Assembly (NCBI GenBank): GCA_026393835.1
Contig: JAPKZK010000149.1
Coordinates: 1 to 64,000, forward strand
Length of the DNA: 64,000 nucleotides
Reading direction: 5' to 3'
Source: Candidatus Aminicenantota bacterium
Lineage (GTDB): Bacteria; Acidobacteriota; Aminicenantia; UBA2199
The notes below the pieces were generated by a model. It saw only the letters and a list, made by a program, of their open reading frames with translations, had not been told where the DNA came from and did no database searches. Position 1 is the first letter of the stretch; every line of letters starts with the position of its first letter. Made by a program: the position numbers and the translations under genes. Shown piece after piece: positions 62,374 to 64,000 of this stretch.

Positions 62374-64000
62374 CTATTTTTCGAATTCTGAAATCAGGAG
62401 GTTGTTTATTTTATTTCTCATTGTTTGTATTCGATTTATTTGGGTTTGAAGTGTATCCAGGTCATCCTCTTCCAGGATTTTTTCCGTTTTGGAGAGGATG
62501 TTTTTTATTTCCGTTTTTTCTTTTGCCGCGAATTTGGCCATATGTCTCTCGTAAAAGAACCGGACGGTCTCCATTTCTTCTTTCAATTGGAGTTTGACTT
62601 TATTAACCTGGACAGACAGTTTATCCTGTTTTTCGTATTCCCTGGCTTCCTTGACGCGCGTTTCGATTTCTTCGGGGGACATACCGCTGGCCGGTTGAAT
62701 TTTCATACTCTGGATCAAGCCCGTTTTAACGTCTTTGGCGGATACTTTCACAATGCCGTTGGCGTCGATTTCAAAGGTTACGTCGATCTGGGGAACGCCT
62801 TTGGGCGCCATGGGGACGCCGACCAGGTTAAAATGTCCCAGGGACTTATTCTGGGATGCGATTTCCCGTTCTCCCTGCAGCACCTGGATGGTAACCGTTT
62901 GCTGGTTGTCGGAAATGGTGGTGAAACGCATGGTTTTTTTGATGGGAATGGTGGAATTCCGTTCGATTATTTTGGTAAACGTATCGCCCTTGGTTTCCAC
63001 GCCCAGGGAGAGGGACGTGACATCCAGCAGCAAGATATCTTTGACTTTGCCCTTAATGATTTCCGATTGAATGGCCGCGCCCTGGGCCACCACTTCTTCG
63101 GGGTTCAGGTTGATAAAGGGATCTTTTTCAAAAAACTCGCCCACTTTCAGGGCCACCAGGGGCATGCGGCTCTGGCCCCCAACCAGGATAACCCGTTCGA
63201 TTTGGTCTTGCGATATATCGATCTCATCCAGGGATTTCTTCACCAGGCGGATGGTGCGGTCGATGATTTGCTCGGTATCGTGTTCCAGTTGGGCCCGGGA
63301 TAACTTTTTCTGGAAGTGGTAACTGTTGCCGTCGGCAAAGTGGTAGAGATAGGGGATGGATATCTGGGTTTCCTGGTTAAAGGAGAGTTCGATTTTGGCT
63401 TTTTCAGCGGCCTGGATGACCCTCTGGAAACTGTTTTTGTCGCTGAAGATATCGACGGAGGTATCTTTGTTTACCTGATCCACTATCCATTTGATGACTT
63501 CTTCGTCGAAGTCGGCGCCGCCCAGGAAGGTATCGCCGGTGGTGGACAGGACTTTATATATATCGCCCCGGACCTCGACGATGGAGATATCGAAGGTGCC
63601 GCCCCCCAGGTCGTAAACGGCATATAGGCCGTCTTTGGGGATTCGCTTTTTGTAAGCGATCAAAGCGGCGGTGGGTTCATTGATAATGCGGGTCACTTTT
63701 AAGCCGGCGATTTCGCCCGCCACTTTGGTGGCTTGCCTCTGGGCGTCGTTGAAAAAGGCGGGGACGGTAATCACTGTTTCGCCGATTTCTTCGCCCAGGT
63801 AATCCTCGGAGATTTGTTTCAAATAGCCCAGCAGCATGGCTGAAATTTCTTCCGGGGAAAAGGCTTTTCCGCCTAACAGGATTTTGACGTCGCCATTCTC
63901 GGCTTCGATGATGGAGTAGCTGACCCGCTGCAGCATGGCCTTGACTTCATTGCTGTCGAATTTCCTGCCGATGATTCGTTTTATTCCCCAGATGGTATTT
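62374..64000 (-). CDS. dnaK: molecular chaperone DnaK (Hsp70), 5' end outside the window
   Basis: The frame is open to the right edge; upstream of ATG 63934-63936 it reads NTIWGIKRIIGRKFDSNEVK, the expected DnaK sequence near residue 60, so the start is beyond the window. Present are VITVPAFFNDAQRQATKVAG, INEPTAALIAY, VYDLGGGTFDISIVEV, GGADFDEEVIKW, ILVGGQSRMPLV, LLLDVTSLSLGVETKGD and the substrate-binding part PQIDVTFEIDANGIVKVSAK. The C-terminus ends NNLLISEFEK without the usual acidic EEVD-like tail. First visible gene of the dnaK-dnaJ-rsmE-kinase operon. Confidence 0.96.
   Translation of the reverse strand, partial: NTIWGIKRIIGRKFDSNEVKAMLQRVSYSIIEAENGDVKILLGGKAFSPEEISAMLLGYLKQISEDYLGEEIGETVITVPAFFNDAQRQATKVAGEIAGLKVTRIINEPTAALIAYKKRIPKDGLYAVYDLGGGTFDISIVEVRGDIYKVLSTTGDTFLGGADFDEEVIKWIVDQVNKDTSVDIFSDKNSFQRVIQAAEKAKIELSFNQETQISIPYLYHFADGNSYHFQKKLSRAQLEHDTEQIIDRTIRLVKKSLDEIDISQDQIERVILVGGQSRMPLVALKVGEFFEKDPFINLNPEEVVAQGAAIQSEIIKGKVKDILLLDVTSLSLGVETKGDTFTKIIERNSTIPIKKTMRFTTISDNQQTVTIQVLQGEREIASQNKSLGHFNLVGVPMAPKGVPQIDVTFEIDANGIVKVSAKDVKTGLIQSMKIQPASGMSPEEIETRVKEAREYEKQDKLSVQVNKVKLQLKEEMETVRFFYERHMAKFAAKEKTEIKNILSKTEKILEEDDLDTLQTQINRIQTMRNKINNLLISEFEK

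Noticed and set aside
62425..63303. 292-codon plus-strand frame opposite dnaK
   Set aside because: Shadow of the conserved DnaK frame; composition (Phe, Gly, Asp rich) is typical of antisense reading of a GC-rich gene.

Overview
The window is from a bacterial chromosome with mixed base composition: GC-rich housekeeping genes and clearly AT-richer accessory islands. Gene content (NRPS with terminal reductase, TonB receptor, multiheme cytochrome, several Ser/Thr kinases, many STAND-type ATPases) and abundant short intergenic repeats built on CACGAATTACACGAATT, GCGAAGGAACGCG and TCATTCATCAT suggest a Gram-negative lineage such as Candidatus Aminicenantes or another Acidobacteriota relative. That placement is an inference, because no rRNA or tRNA is present to test it.

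Layout. 0-4 kb: the 3' end of a PD-(D/E)XK protein, a YhcH-type protein, a lipoprotein-like protein, then a minus-strand set (upp, RsbRD-like sensor, phosphodiesterase). 4-9 kb: a debris-rich stretch with a degenerate ~21-bp tandem repeat, an orphan DUF433 protein, a Phd/PIN toxin-antitoxin pair between two copies of a decayed membrane-protein gene, an integrase zinc-ribbon remnant and an AT-rich DUF4209/HEPN-type gene. 9-13.4 kb: sugar-nucleotide genes (a GlmU-like uridylyltransferase that has lost its acyltransferase domain, a galactokinase-like kinase), an unknown protein and an MltA/3D-like secreted protein. 13.6-20.9 kb: a four-gene plus-strand operon with a homologue of the mycobacterial cis-prenyltransferase-fold terpenoid enzyme Rv3378c, two AAA/STAND ATPases and a TPR-Ser/Thr kinase. 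20.9-37.2 kb (minus): folD, a trimodular NRPS of 3886 residues (truncated C-A-T-C-A-T-E-C-A-T-reductase), a TonB-dependent receptor and an S12-type serine hydrolase. 38-40.5 kb: a membrane-anchored cytochrome with 17 CxxCH motifs.

40.5-56.6 kb looks like a defence or conflict island made of cassettes. It holds HEPN/MNT, an HD-domain protein with a 1320-residue double-KaiC protein fused to a solute-binding-protein-like region, a frame-broken TIR/DUF4062-AlbA-HATPase-NB-ARC-TPR gene, BrnT/BrnA, and a tightly overlapping operon of TIR-ATPase, HNH nuclease and TIR-NB-ARC-TPR. Decayed copies of the TPR 3' end and the same low-complexity repeats lie at the cassette borders, suggesting recombination between them.

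57-64 kb returns to core genes: glutamine synthetase with five 41-bp-spaced dyads upstream, a PilZ protein, and a minus-strand dnaK-dnaJ-rsmE-Ser/Thr kinase operon that runs off the right edge. The best candidates for undescribed biology are the TIR-ATPase/HNH/TIR-STAND operon, the HD plus KaiC-SBP pair, the Rv3378c-like/AAA/AAA/kinase operon, and the intergenic repeats inserted in frame at the same site of all three NRPS adenylation domains.
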